Source of the DNA: CAXXOK01 sp964640955
GTDB taxonomy: Bacteria; Bacillota; Clostridia; Christensenellales; Aristaeellaceae
Reading direction: 5' to 3'
DNA: 64,000 nt
NCBI GenBank assembly: GCA_964640955.1
Contig: CAZXJI010000001.1
Coordinates: forward strand, 186,001 to 250,000
Shown: one piece after another, positions 27,681-35,836 of the stretch
Position numbering within the stretch: the first letter of the stretch is position 1
Layout: each line of letters begins with the position of its first letter
Program-made: the position numbers and the translations under genes
Notes under the pieces: generated by a model
Databases searched by the model: none
Told to the model about the DNA's origin: nothing
What the model saw: the letters and a program-made list of their open reading frames with translations, nothing else

Positions 27681-28588
27681 TTACCGCAAACGAATTGACC
27701 AAACGGTTCTCCGATGTCGTCGCGCTGGATCGCCTGAACTGCCATATTCAGGACGGTTGCGTGTACGGTCTGGTGGGCGCCAACGGCGCGGGCAAATCCA
27801 CCTTCCTGCGGCTGGCCGCCGGCGTGTACCGCCCGGACGGGGGCACGATCAGGCTGGGAGACGAGGATATCTTCGAAAACGTCGGCATCAAAAAGCGTCT
27901 CGCCTTCGTGCCCGACGAATTCTGGATGCTGCCGCAAAGCTCCATGCTGCGCATGGCGCACCTCTACGCCGCCGCCTATGAGAAATTCGATATGCCCCAT
28001 TTCCACGCCCTGGCCAAGGAGTTCGGCCTGGATCCGGACAGGCCGCTGACCACCTTCAGCAAGGGCATGCGGCGGCAGGCTGCGACCATCCTCGCGCTTT
28101 CCACCCGCGCCGACTACTTCCTGTTCGACGAAACCTTCGACGGGCTGGACCCCGTGGTGCGCAACCTCGTCAAGCAGAAGCTCTACGCCGAGGTGTTCGA
28201 CCGCGGAGCGACGGTGATCGTCACCAGCCACTCGCTTCGGGAGTTGGAGGACACCTGCGATCAGCTGGCGCTGCTCTACAAGGGTGGAATTGTGCTGGAA
28301 AGCGACGTGGGAGAGCTGAAAACCTCGCTGTTCAAGCTGCAGGTCGCCTTCACGCAGGCGTACGACCAGAGCCTGTTCGCCGGGCTGGACGTGCTTTCGC
28401 AAAACCGGCAGGGCAGCGTAACCACGCTGATCGTGCGCGGCGACAAGGCGAAAAGCCGCGCGATGCTCGCCGACAAATCGCCCCTGCTCCTGGAAACGCT
28501 CCCGCTGACGCTGGAAGAGGTGTTCGTCTACGAGATGGAAGCCCTGGGCTATGCGTTTGACACCGCCGAAGGAGGGAAACAGGCATGA
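27677..28588 (+). CDS. ABC transporter ATP-binding protein
   Basis: A 303-residue ATPase of the YtrB/CcmA exporter type. Walker A GANGAGKST is at 34-42, the signature is degenerate (FSKGMRRQ), and Walker B LFDETFDGLD and the H-loop TSHSL follow. The last 80 residues form an extra domain (FTQAYDQSLF...). The start is GTG, overlapping the GntR stop; the end overlaps the permease start (ATGA). Confidence 0.92.
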   Translation: MITANELTKRFSDVVALDRLNCHIQDGCVYGLVGANGAGKSTFLRLAAGVYRPDGGTIRLGDEDIFENVGIKKRLAFVPDEFWMLPQSSMLRMAHLYAAAYEKFDMPHFHALAKEFGLDPDRPLTTFSKGMRRQAATILALSTRADYFLFDETFDGLDPVVRNLVKQKLYAEVFDRGATVIVTSHSLRELEDTCDQLALLYKGGIVLESDVGELKTSLFKLQVAFTQAYDQSLFAGLDVLSQNRQGSVTTLIVRGDKAKSRAMLADKSPLLLETLPLTLEEVFVYEMEALGYAFDTAEGGKQA

Positions 28589-30690
28589 AAATGTATCGGG
28601 AATCGCTTCGGAAGCTGGCTCCCGTCGGCATTCCGCTGGGGATACTGACGCTTCTGTACACGGTCATCACCGGCGGGCAGGACTGCTTCGGCCTGTACAC
28701 CATCAGCCGCGCCACCTCGGCCGTCGGCCTGACCCCGGTGTTGGTCTACTACGTGTTCGCGTCCGCGCTGTTCGCGCTGTACGGGTTCTCCTTCCTGTTC
28801 AAGCGCGCGGCCAGCGACCTGTACCACAGCCTGCCGGTTCCGCGGCGGGATCTGTACCTGTCCGTCACCCTTGCCTCCGCCAGCTGGATCGGCGCGACGG
28901 TCGTGCTGAACGTGCTGGCCATGCTGCTGCTGCTCATCGGCGGCTGCCCGTTCGTGCCCGCGTACGTTCCGCTGTGCATCCTGTTCTACTTCACGGCCTC
29001 GATGCTGGTATACGCGGCCGCGGCCATCGGCTGCGCGCTGTCGGGCACGCTGATCACGGCGCTGGCCTCCGCCGGCGTGGTACTGTTCCTGCCCCGGTTT
29101 GTGCAGTTCGTCATCGCGCGCGGGCTGGTGGCCCGGGTGCCCATCGTCGGCTGGCTCGACCTGGGCGCGCTGCTCAACCCCATGTCCAACATCGCCACGG
29201 GTCTGGTGGTGATGCAGACGCGCAACATGTACATCACCCAAATCATATCGCTCCCCTACATCCTCTATTCGCTGGCGCTGACGGCGGTGGAGTTGGTGAT
29301 CGGAGCCTGGCTGTTCAACCGCCGCTCCAGCGAGGTTGCCGATAACGGCGCCGGGCGCAAGGGCTGGGCGATCGCCACGGGCTGCCTTCTGTCCTTCACG
29401 ATGCTCATCGTCATCACGGTGGACAGCCACCGGCTGCTCAGCGTCTACGGCGCGGCGCTCGTGGCGCTGGCGCTGCTGATCTACGTTATCTACCAGTTCG
29501 TAGCGCTTCGCCGCCTGAAGCAGGTGCTGCTTTCCCTGCCCTACTTCCTGCTGTCGGCGGCGCTTGCCGTCGCCGTGTGGGCGGGAATCGACGCCACGGT
29601 GAAAAGCGCTCTGGACACGGCCCCGACGGCCGACCAGATCGCTTCCGTTTCCTTCCGTGGATACGATGCCGTGCAGGGCGGCGACGAGTATTCGTCCATC
29701 CTGCTTCGCAAGATCGCTTTCACAGACGACGATCTGAAGGAATACGTCGCCGATAACCTCGCCTCGGCCGTCGACCGCCTCAAGAACCCCGACAGCACGT
29801 ATTCCAGCTATTACAGCACGTACAACCAATATCAGGTCATCGAGCCGATCGTCCTCAAGCTGACCGACGGCCGCACGATCCGCCGCACCATCGAGTTTGC
29901 CAACATGGATACGCTCAATGAACTGCGCGGCAAGAACGAGGACTTCCAGACGGCCATTCATGCCTTCCCGGCCGCGGACGGCCTGCAGTACCTGTCCCTC
30001 TACGGCAATTTCACCGCCGAGGAGGACCAGGCGCTTTGGGAAAGCTACCGCAGCGAATCGATCGAGAAGAATCTGGTACCCGACGATTACTACCGCACCC
30101 ACGCGTATTACCAGAGCGACGACACGTACGCCTACACGCGCGGCGACGCCCAAACCCTGTCCTCCATCGCCTATTCCGGCTACACGGGCACGGAGCGTTT
30201 CAACGTGTACGATTCGATCCGCATGGAAACCCCCAAAACCCTCTCCCTGCTGATGAAAACCGTCAACACCTACGCCGAGCAGGACACCGCGGCAAGGTTC
30301 AAGGAAGCCGTAACGCGCATCCTGTCCCCGCTGGCGCTGGAGAACGATTCCGTCTCCCTGTCGCTGCAATGCTACAACGTGCCGATCGACAGCGGCGAGC
30401 CCGTCTCCCTCGGCATAAGCCTGTACCTGGACGGTTACGACGACCTCAGCGACGGCTACACCGCCCGGTACGCGGAGTATGCCCAGCGCGTGGCCAAGCT
30501 GCTGCAAAACGCGGAGTTCACCGACGATCCCAGCGGCATGTTCGCCTACCTCAACTGGAGCGTGTACGACGCCACTACGCTCACCTACACCAACGAGCCG
30601 GTCGCATACCTGCGTTTCAGCGACGAGGACGAAGCGACGGTCGTCCAGATGCTTACGGATTGGCAAACCGCCAGCATGTACGGGTATTGA
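28585..30690 (+). CDS. ABC transporter permease with large extracytoplasmic domain
   Basis: A 701-residue membrane protein. The first about 340 residues contain eight or so membrane segments. From about 345 to 700 it is soluble and rich in Tyr, Asp and Ser (for example STYSSYYSTYNQY), presumably outside the cell. It forms the exporter with the preceding ATPase. Regulation by the linked GntR and the missing substrate-binding protein suggest an envelope-stress or antibiotic-response exporter, as for YtrBC-type systems (inference). A UUCG-capped terminator follows. Confidence 0.85.
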   Translation: MKMYRESLRKLAPVGIPLGILTLLYTVITGGQDCFGLYTISRATSAVGLTPVLVYYVFASALFALYGFSFLFKRAASDLYHSLPVPRRDLYLSVTLASASWIGATVVLNVLAMLLLLIGGCPFVPAYVPLCILFYFTASMLVYAAAAIGCALSGTLITALASAGVVLFLPRFVQFVIARGLVARVPIVGWLDLGALLNPMSNIATGLVVMQTRNMYITQIISLPYILYSLALTAVELVIGAWLFNRRSSEVADNGAGRKGWAIATGCLLSFTMLIVITVDSHRLLSVYGAALVALALLIYVIYQFVALRRLKQVLLSLPYFLLSAALAVAVWAGIDATVKSALDTAPTADQIASVSFRGYDAVQGGDEYSSILLRKIAFTDDDLKEYVADNLASAVDRLKNPDSTYSSYYSTYNQYQVIEPIVLKLTDGRTIRRTIEFANMDTLNELRGKNEDFQTAIHAFPAADGLQYLSLYGNFTAEEDQALWESYRSESIEKNLVPDDYYRTHAYYQSDDTYAYTRGDAQTLSSIAYSGYTGTERFNVYDSIRMETPKTLSLLMKTVNTYAEQDTAARFKEAVTRILSPLALENDSVSLSLQCYNVPIDSGEPVSLGISLYLDGYDDLSDGYTARYAEYAQRVAKLLQNAEFTDDPSGMFAYLNWSVYDATTLTYTNEPVAYLRFSDEDEATVVQMLTDWQTASMYGY

Positions 30691-30733
30691 CCGGTTCCCG
30701 ACGGGACGGACCCACAAAAACACGACGGTACGA

Positions 30734-30773
30734 AAGCCGCCGGGCACGCTTTTCGAAGCGTACCCGGCGGCTT
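30734..30773. terminator. Terminator with UUCG tetraloop between convergent genes
   Basis: An 18-base arm starting AAGCCGCCGGG pairs with its mirror (one mismatch) around TTCG. It serves the ABC permease on the plus strand and the TspO-like gene on the minus strand. Confidence 0.8.
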
Positions 30774-30794
30774 GTCCTGTAACGAGGTTCCGGT

Positions 30795-31595
30795 TCAGTC
30801 CTCCAACGAGCAGGCGGCCACGCGGCGCATGTGCACGCCGGAGACGACGGTAAGCACCGCAAGCGCCGCCAGCGCGACGGCGGCGGCCGCGACGATCAGC
30901 GGGTACTGCCCGCCGCGTTCCGCCAGGTGCCTCACCAGTATGCCGGTATAAGCCCATAAGGCCGTCAGCCCATAGGCGACGCTGCGAATGCGCCACATCG
31001 TCACCCCGAGGATCGCCGCGCCCACGCCCAGGAGGACCGCCGTCCAGATCGCCTCGGAAATGCCGAACCGATCCCATTGAAGGCTCACCAGCCACACGGA
31101 GACGTTGGCGATCGTCGCCACGGTGATCCACCCGAAATAGATGCCGAAGGGAATGCGCAGGACCAGTTCCTCCTTGGGAGAGCAGTGCGGCTCGCGCAAA
31201 AGCCACGCCGCGCGCATCAGCGTAAGCAGAATGAGCAGCATCAGTACAACCGACAGCGCAATTTGGTCGTAGTGCCAGGCGAATATCCATCCGGCGTTGA
31301 ACAGCGAGGAGAGGATGAACATCCATCCCACCTGCTCCGGCCGTTTGCCGCTCTCCTCCCCCTTCGCGGACAGAAGCTGGAACACGACGTAAACGCCCAA
31401 CAGCAGGTAGATGAGCCCCCAGATGCCGAAGGTGTAGGCCGCGGGGGTAAACAGCGTGTCGTAGCGCGCGGACGCTTCCCCGGTGTTGACGCCGTTGATG
31501 GGCAGGATGTTAGCCAGGGCGTTGACCGCGATCATCAGCAGGTAACTCAGCAGGATTCCGATTTTCATCGCCTTGCTTCGTACGGAAACGTTCAT
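30795..31595 (-). CDS. TspO/MBR-like tryptophan-rich membrane protein
   Basis: A 266-residue protein with about seven or eight membrane segments. YTFGIWGLIYLLLGVYVVF, the Trp-rich segments GWIFAWHYDQ and LWAYTGILVRH, and overall length resemble Firmicutes proteins annotated as tryptophan-rich sensory proteins. It lacks the compact 160-residue shape of classical TspO, so function is open. Its ATG overlaps the D-lactate dehydrogenase stop by four bases, so both are made from one message. Confidence 0.65.
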   Translation of the reverse strand: MNVSVRSKAMKIGILLSYLLMIAVNALANILPINGVNTGEASARYDTLFTPAAYTFGIWGLIYLLLGVYVVFQLLSAKGEESGKRPEQVGWMFILSSLFNAGWIFAWHYDQIALSVVLMLLILLTLMRAAWLLREPHCSPKEELVLRIPFGIYFGWITVATIANVSVWLVSLQWDRFGISEAIWTAVLLGVGAAILGVTMWRIRSVAYGLTALWAYTGILVRHLAERGGQYPLIVAAAAVALAALAVLTVVSGVHMRRVAACSLED

Positions 31596-32677
31596 TTTGC
31601 GTAGCTCCTTTCTCGTTCGGCAGGCGCGGGCGGCGGGGCCGTAAAACACCGCTCCTTGCGGGTTTTGCGGCAGTTCTCCACCACTTTGCCCAGCTCGCAC
31701 TGGTAGCAGACTTCGTTGGTCAGGTTGCCGCCTGAGAAAAACTCGTCCAGGTTTGCAAGCGTCGTCTGAGCAATGTTCTTCAGCGCTTCCTCGGTCAGGA
31801 ACGCCTGATGGGAGGTCAGCACCACGTTGGGGCGGGAAACCAGCAGGGCCAGCAGATCGTCCTTGATGATGTTGCCGGAATTGTCCTCGTAGAACAGGTC
31901 GGCCTCCTCCTCGTACACGTCCAGCCCGGCGCCGCGCACCTTGCCGCTGTTGAGCGCGTCCAGCAGCGCCTCGGTGTCGATCAGCGCGCCGCGGGAGGTA
32001 TTGAGGATGAACACGCCTTTTTTCATCTTCGCGAACGCGGCGGCATTCAGGATATGGCGCGTCTGCTCGGTCAGCGGACAGTGCAGGGAGATCACGTCGC
32101 TTTGGGCGAAAAGCTCGCTGAGCGTCACGTACTCGATGCCGCTGTCCTTGGCGGGGAAAGCGTCGTAGGCGATCATCCGCATGCCGAGCCCCTTGCAGAT
32201 GTCGATGAAGGCGCGGCCGATTTTCCCGGTGCCGATGACGCCGGCAGTCTTGCCGTGCAGATCCACGCCGGTCAGCCCCACGATGCTGAAGTTGAAGTCC
32301 CGCGTGCGGTTGTAGGCGCGGTGCAGCTTGCGGTTGACCGTCATCAGCAGCCCGGCGGCGTGCTCCGCCACGGCGTAGGGCGAATAGGCGGGCACGCGCA
32401 CGACGTTGATCCTGCCGTACGCCGCCTTGAAATCCACGTTGCTGTATCCGGCGCAGCGCATGGCGATCACGCGAATGCCCAGGTCGTAGAGCCTGTCGAT
32501 CACTTCGGCGTTCACGCTGTCGTTGACGAAGGCGACGACGGCGTCGCTGCCCGCGGCAAGCTGCGCGGTGGCGGGCGTCAGCTTGCTTTCCAGGTATTGA
32601 ATGTCGTAGTGCGAATTTTCCTGATCGAACCATTCCTTGTCGTAAGGCTTGGCGTCGAAAAAGGCGATTTTCTTCAT
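31592..32677 (-). CDS. D-lactate dehydrogenase (D-2-hydroxyacid dehydrogenase family)
   Basis: A 361-residue NAD-dependent enzyme that reduces pyruvate to D-lactate. The NAD motif GTGKIGRAF (about 152-160), catalytic Arg in NTSRGALID and the catalytic His in TSHQAFL are all present. The protein is about 25-30 residues longer than usual; the tail holds a cysteine group (CYQC, ENC, ERC) of unknown role. Rex commonly controls D-LDH genes, but no Rex box was seen upstream. AAGGGA precedes the ATG. It is coupled to the TspO-like gene. Confidence 0.92.
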   Translation of the reverse strand: MKKIAFFDAKPYDKEWFDQENSHYDIQYLESKLTPATAQLAAGSDAVVAFVNDSVNAEVIDRLYDLGIRVIAMRCAGYSNVDFKAAYGRINVVRVPAYSPYAVAEHAAGLLMTVNRKLHRAYNRTRDFNFSIVGLTGVDLHGKTAGVIGTGKIGRAFIDICKGLGMRMIAYDAFPAKDSGIEYVTLSELFAQSDVISLHCPLTEQTRHILNAAAFAKMKKGVFILNTSRGALIDTEALLDALNSGKVRGAGLDVYEEEADLFYEDNSGNIIKDDLLALLVSRPNVVLTSHQAFLTEEALKNIAQTTLANLDEFFSGGNLTNEVCYQCELGKVVENCRKTRKERCFTAPPPAPAERERSYAK

Positions 32678-32881
32678 AAACGGGTGTCCCTTCTGCCCGA
32701 GGGGCGGTCGCGGAATAGGTAAGGTTTCCGTTGAGGGTATACCCGGTTTGGCAGGTTTTGAACCGCGCGGCGTGCGGTCGTCGGACAGGCAGAGCGGATG
32801 GCGTGCGGGTGGAACGGAATGGGCGGTGAAGCGATGCGGAGAATTTCGACAGACCAGCAGGGTTTCCCTTTTCCTGCATAC

Positions 32882-32922
32882 GGCAACAGCCGCGCCACCC
32901 GGAAGGGAGCGCGGCTGTTGCC
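32882..32922 (-). terminator. 14-bp perfect hairpin after the HEAT-protein gene
   Basis: GGCAACAGCCGCGC is mirrored exactly at 32909-32922 with a 13-base loop, about 30 bases after the minus-strand stop at 32954. No U-tract is seen. The rest of the 32678-32953 gap contains a GGGTATACCC palindrome and the probable D-LDH promoter area. Confidence 0.55.
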
Positions 32923-32953
32923 ATATTCGATTCGACCGGGGCCCTGCCGTCCG

Positions 32954-33421
32954 CTACGGCCGCGCCCCGGCGGTTTCCATTTCCCGCACGTCCCGAAGCG
33001 CTTCGGTGATATCCCCGGTGATCAACGTACGCATGCTGCCCGGATAGCGGAACAGGTTCACCCGCATCAGCGCCGCGGCGATATCGTCCCGCAGGTCCGG
33101 CTTCGCCTCCGCGACCTTCCTGACGCAGCGGATGCTCTGGCGGGCGGCGATGGGCTTGGGATCCTGCAGGTGCTTCAGGTATTCGTCGATGATCTCGTCG
33201 ACGCGGTTGTCCGCGTCCCAGCGGGCAACTTCGGCGATCATCAGCACGCCGCGCGTGCGCACGTAGGAATGCTCGCTACGGAGCATCTCCGTAAAAACCG
33301 GAAAGAACGGGTACGCTTCGCCGGAAACCGCGCTGAGGTCCATAAGCCGTTTCAGGCACTCGTAAGCGTAGGTATTATCCTTGTTTCGCAGCCCTTCCAC
33401 GAGCTGGGCAACGGTTTCCAT
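32954..33421 (-). CDS. HEAT-repeat-like protein
   Basis: A 155-residue all-helical protein whose helical pairs (YPFFPVFTEMLRSEHSYVRTRGVLMIAEVARWD; EYLKHLQDPKPIAARQSIRCVRKVA) look like two or three HEAT repeats. Such repeats bind proteins or nucleic acid; the partner is unknown. AAAGGAGGAAGC precedes the ATG. It lies about 70 bases after the zinc-ribbon gene and probably shares its transcript. Confidence 0.7.
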   Translation of the reverse strand: METVAQLVEGLRNKDNTYAYECLKRLMDLSAVSGEAYPFFPVFTEMLRSEHSYVRTRGVLMIAEVARWDADNRVDEIIDEYLKHLQDPKPIAARQSIRCVRKVAEAKPDLRDDIAAALMRVNLFRYPGSMRTLITGDITEALRDVREMETAGARP

Positions 33422-33492
33422 GCTTCCTCCTTTCGTCCGCTCCGCCGCGGGGACGGCCGGCGGCCGCCCCCGCAACGGCGGCGGGCCTTTCG

Positions 33493-33759
33493 TCAGGCGG
33501 TTTTCCAGCGCTTGAGCATGGGGAAGAAGCCCTTCATCATCGCCCGCGCCTGTTCCTCGGTCATGTCGGGCGCATTTTCCAGCATGGGCTTCACGCAGAA
33601 TTCGATCATCTCCTGCATGGTGCAATCCGCGGTGAACGCGCCGTTCTCGTAGCAGTATTTGCAGTAGTCCTTGCTCTTGGTGCCGTCCTTCTCGGTGCCG
33701 TACAGCTCGTCCGTCTCTCCCATGGGCATGCCGCAGCTCTGGCAATACTTCGTCTCCAT
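33493..33759 (-). CDS. Putative zinc-ribbon protein
   Basis: An 88-residue protein. CQSCGMPM (Cys6, Cys9) and DYCKYCYENG give a four-cysteine zinc ribbon in the first 40 residues. The helical second half (TMQEMIEFCVKPMLENAPDMTEEQARAMM) is typical of a small family that often sits beside WYL/YafY regulators. GGGAGGAACG precedes the ATG. An operator-like motif lies about 100 bases upstream, overlapping the stop of the WYL regulator gene. Confidence 0.8.
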   Translation of the reverse strand: METKYCQSCGMPMGETDELYGTEKDGTKSKDYCKYCYENGAFTADCTMQEMIEFCVKPMLENAPDMTEEQARAMMKGFFPMLKRWKTA

Positions 33760-33855
33760 TTTCGTTCCTCCCGTGTCGATTTTCGAGGTTCGGCGCCTGC
33801 GGCGCGTCGCGCGCCGGGCTTTTCCCCAGTACGCTTTCAGGATACACTATTAAAC

Positions 33856-33880
33856 TTGCCAACTGATTGTCATGTTTGAT
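33856..33880 (-). promoter_or_regulatory. Operator-like motif upstream of the zinc-ribbon gene
   Basis: TGCCAA, five bases, then TGTCATGTTT. The same elements, with four bases between, lie at 34822-34841 upstream of the WYL regulator. The motif contains TGYCA as direct repeats one helical turn apart. It overlaps the WYL stop codon (33870-33872). Confidence 0.55.
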
Positions 33881-34775
33881 AGAGACCGTAAATTTCTTTC
33901 GCCCAGTCGGCCAGACGCGCCCTGAGCACCGGAGGTTCGAGCACCCTAAGCGCCGGGCCGAACGTAAGCAGGTAGCTGACGGCCCAATCCTCCGCGGGCA
34001 TCGACGTCGTTACGACCAGCGTCCCGTCCGGCCGTTTCCGGATGCTTCCCCGGTCGAACTCGTCGTACACGCGGTAGGCGACGGAGGGCGAAAACAAAAG
34101 CGTCGCCTTCTGCGCCGTTCCGGCCGCCGGCATGGGAAAATCCGCGGGCGGTGCGTCCGGGAAGCTTTCCGGAAAGGTTTCGCTTTCGGGTGTCAGTTCC
34201 AGGATGCGGCTGATCTTGAACAGCCGGTAGTCCCCCGCCTTGGTGCAGAAGGCCTGCAGGTACCAGTTCTTGTCCTTGAAAATCAGCTTGAAGGGCTTCA
34301 CGCGCCGGCGCGCGGTCTCGCCGGAAGCGTTGCCGTAGAGGAGCGTGGCGTAGCGCTTTTCGAGAATCGCCGTCTTCAGCCTGTCGAACAGCAGCCGGTC
34401 CGCCTCCCCGTAGCCCCAGCGGGAAAAATCCACCTCGATCCAGTTGACGTTCTGCTTGTTGAACACCCCGCCCAGCTTGGAGAGAAGCGCGTCCACCGGC
34501 CGGTCGGCGGCGCGCAGGCTCTGGATGGCGAAAAGAATCTGGTTTTGTTCCTCGTCGGACAGGAGCGCCTTGCTCAGCGCGTAGCCGTCGGTCAGCGATA
34601 TGCCGCCGCCGCGCCCCTGCGAGGCGTACACCGGCACCCCGGCCATCGAAAGCGCCTCCACGTCGCGGTACACCGTGCGCACGGACACGTCAAGCTGGCG
34701 GGCCAGCTGCGGCGCGGCCTGCGTGCCCTTTTCCAAAAGGAGATAGAGCAATTGAAACAGCCGGTCGTTTTTCAT
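33870..34775 (-). CDS. YafY-type WYL-domain transcriptional regulator
   Basis: A 301-residue regulator. Residues 1-60 are a winged helix-turn-helix of the HTH_11 kind (LLEKGTQAAPQLARQLDVSVRTVYRDVEAL). Residues about 135-215 are the WYL domain (KPFKLIFKDKNWYLQAFC), and a C-terminal extension follows. WYL domains bind ligands such as nucleic acid fragments; the ligand here is unknown. A TATAAT -10 lies at 34805-34810. Matching motifs at both ends of the gene suggest that it controls itself and the downstream zinc-ribbon/HEAT genes. Confidence 0.9.
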   Translation of the reverse strand: MKNDRLFQLLYLLLEKGTQAAPQLARQLDVSVRTVYRDVEALSMAGVPVYASQGRGGGISLTDGYALSKALLSDEEQNQILFAIQSLRAADRPVDALLSKLGGVFNKQNVNWIEVDFSRWGYGEADRLLFDRLKTAILEKRYATLLYGNASGETARRRVKPFKLIFKDKNWYLQAFCTKAGDYRLFKISRILELTPESETFPESFPDAPPADFPMPAAGTAQKATLLFSPSVAYRVYDEFDRGSIRKRPDGTLVVTTSMPAEDWAVSYLLTFGPALRVLEPPVLRARLADWAKEIYGLYQT

Positions 34776-34804
34776 ACGCTCCCTCCCTCATCGGTTCTCC
34801 GTTC

Positions 34805-34845
34805 ATTATAGCATAAAACCCTGCCAAATGCTGTCATGTTTAGAA
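34805..34845 (-). promoter_or_regulatory. WYL regulator promoter with operator-like motif
   Basis: TATAAT on the minus strand at 34805-34810. The shared motif TGCCAA-4-TGTCATGTTT spans 34822-34841, where the -35 region should be; no good -35 hexamer is seen, as expected for a regulated promoter. Confidence 0.6.
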
Positions 34846-34891
34846 CGCGGTGCATTTCCTTTCCGCCATTTTTCAACTTGCGGAAAAATTT

Positions 34892-34978
34892 TGCATAATC
34901 ATTTCCCCAAGATGCATAAAACGCCCGAAAATATTGTATTTGTCCTGTATTTTGAAGGCGTTTGGTTGACATTATGCA
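34892..34978. promoter_or_regulatory. Three TGCATAA motifs upstream of the amino-acid ABC operon
   Basis: TGCATAA occurs at 34892-34898 and 34913-34919, and its inverse TTATGCA at 34972-34978 just after the -35 box. The arms AAACGCC and GGCGTTT lie inside the last pair. This may be a looped or cooperative operator (inference). Confidence 0.5.
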
Positions 34979-34994
34979 TACCGTGACGTACAAT
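34966..34994 (+). promoter_or_regulatory. Promoter of the amino-acid ABC transporter operon
   Basis: A perfect TTGACA (34966-34971) and TACAAT (34989-34994) with a 17-base spacer, about 90 bases before the start codon. Confidence 0.88.
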
Positions 34995-35013
34995 TATTGT
35001 ATCTCGTAGCGCG

Positions 35014-35063
35014 AAGCGCCGTGCGGAGCAAGGATGCTCTCACGCACGCCGCGCTTTTCTCTT
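35014..35063 (+). promoter_or_regulatory. Leader hairpin resembling an attenuator
   Basis: AAGCGC-CGTGCG pairs with CGCACG-CC-GCGCTT, topped by GAGCA/TGCTC around AGGA, giving 17 base pairs. TTCTCTT follows directly and the ribosome site starts nine bases later. It begins about ten bases after the expected transcript start. It has the form of an intrinsic terminator in the 5' leader, or a 5' stabiliser. Confidence 0.6.
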
Positions 35064-35084
35064 AATCGATTGGGGGAGCGTCAT

Positions 35085-35816
35085 TTGATCGTCTTTGACG
35101 ACGTATACGTAAGCTTCGGCCCGCTGGAAGTGCTCAAAGGCATCGATCTGGAGATTGCCTCCGGCTCCAAAACGGTCATCATCGGCCCCAGCGGCAGCGG
35201 CAAAAGCACGCTGTTGCGCACCATCAACATGTTTGAGCGCCCCGTGAAGGGCGAAGTGTTCATCGACGGCGTTTCCATTTCCAGCATGAGCAACCGCATG
35301 CTCTGCGAGGCCCGTCAGGACATCGGCATGGTGTTCCAGAACTTCAACCTGTATCCCCATAAGACGGTGCTGGAAAACCTGACCATGGCGCCCACCGTGC
35401 TCAAGCACGAGCACAGGGATACGGTGCGCAAGCGCGCCATGGGCAACCTGCGCGAAGTCGGCATCGAGGAAAAGGCCGACGCCTACCCCAGCCAGCTTTC
35501 CGGCGGTCAGCAGCAGCGCGTGGCCATCGCCCGGGCGCTGACCATGCAGCCCAAGATCATGCTGTTTGACGAGCCCACCTCCGCCCTGGACCCGGAGATG
35601 ATCCAGGAGGTGCTCGACATTATGGAGCGCGTCGCGCAGGAAAAAGAGATCACCATGCTCTTTGTGACGCACGAAATGAAATTCGCCGAGCACATCGCCG
35701 ACCGCGTGCTGTTTTTGGACGGCGGCATCATCCTTGAGGATGGCACACCGGAGCAGGTGTTTCATCATCCCAAAAGCGAACGCACCACCGCGTTCCTGGG
35801 AAAAATACTACACTAA
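35085..35816 (+). CDS. Polar amino-acid ABC transporter ATP-binding protein (GlnQ type)
   Basis: A 243-residue ATPase that energises amino-acid uptake. Walker A GPSGSGKST is at 34-42, followed by LSGGQQQR, Walker B IMLFDEPTSALD and VTHEMKFAEH, all characteristic of the GlnQ/HisP family. A TTG start is preferred because GGGGGAG lies six bases before it; the ATG 17 codons upstream sits inside the leader hairpin and adds no domain. It is the first gene of the operon ATPase - binding protein - two permeases. Confidence 0.93.
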   Translation: MIVFDDVYVSFGPLEVLKGIDLEIASGSKTVIIGPSGSGKSTLLRTINMFERPVKGEVFIDGVSISSMSNRMLCEARQDIGMVFQNFNLYPHKTVLENLTMAPTVLKHEHRDTVRKRAMGNLREVGIEEKADAYPSQLSGGQQQRVAIARALTMQPKIMLFDEPTSALDPEMIQEVLDIMERVAQEKEITMLFVTHEMKFAEHIADRVLFLDGGIILEDGTPEQVFHHPKSERTTAFLGKILH

Positions 35817-35836
35817 TAACGGGAGGATGGAAACGA

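Noticed and set aside
28549..31326. 925-codon minus-strand open frame over the ABC permease
   Set aside because: Shadow of the 701-residue permease; no ribosome site, no recognisable domain.
34772..34993. 73-codon minus-strand frame upstream of the WYL regulator
   Set aside because: It crosses the operator-like motif and promoter, has no ribosome site and no family resemblance.
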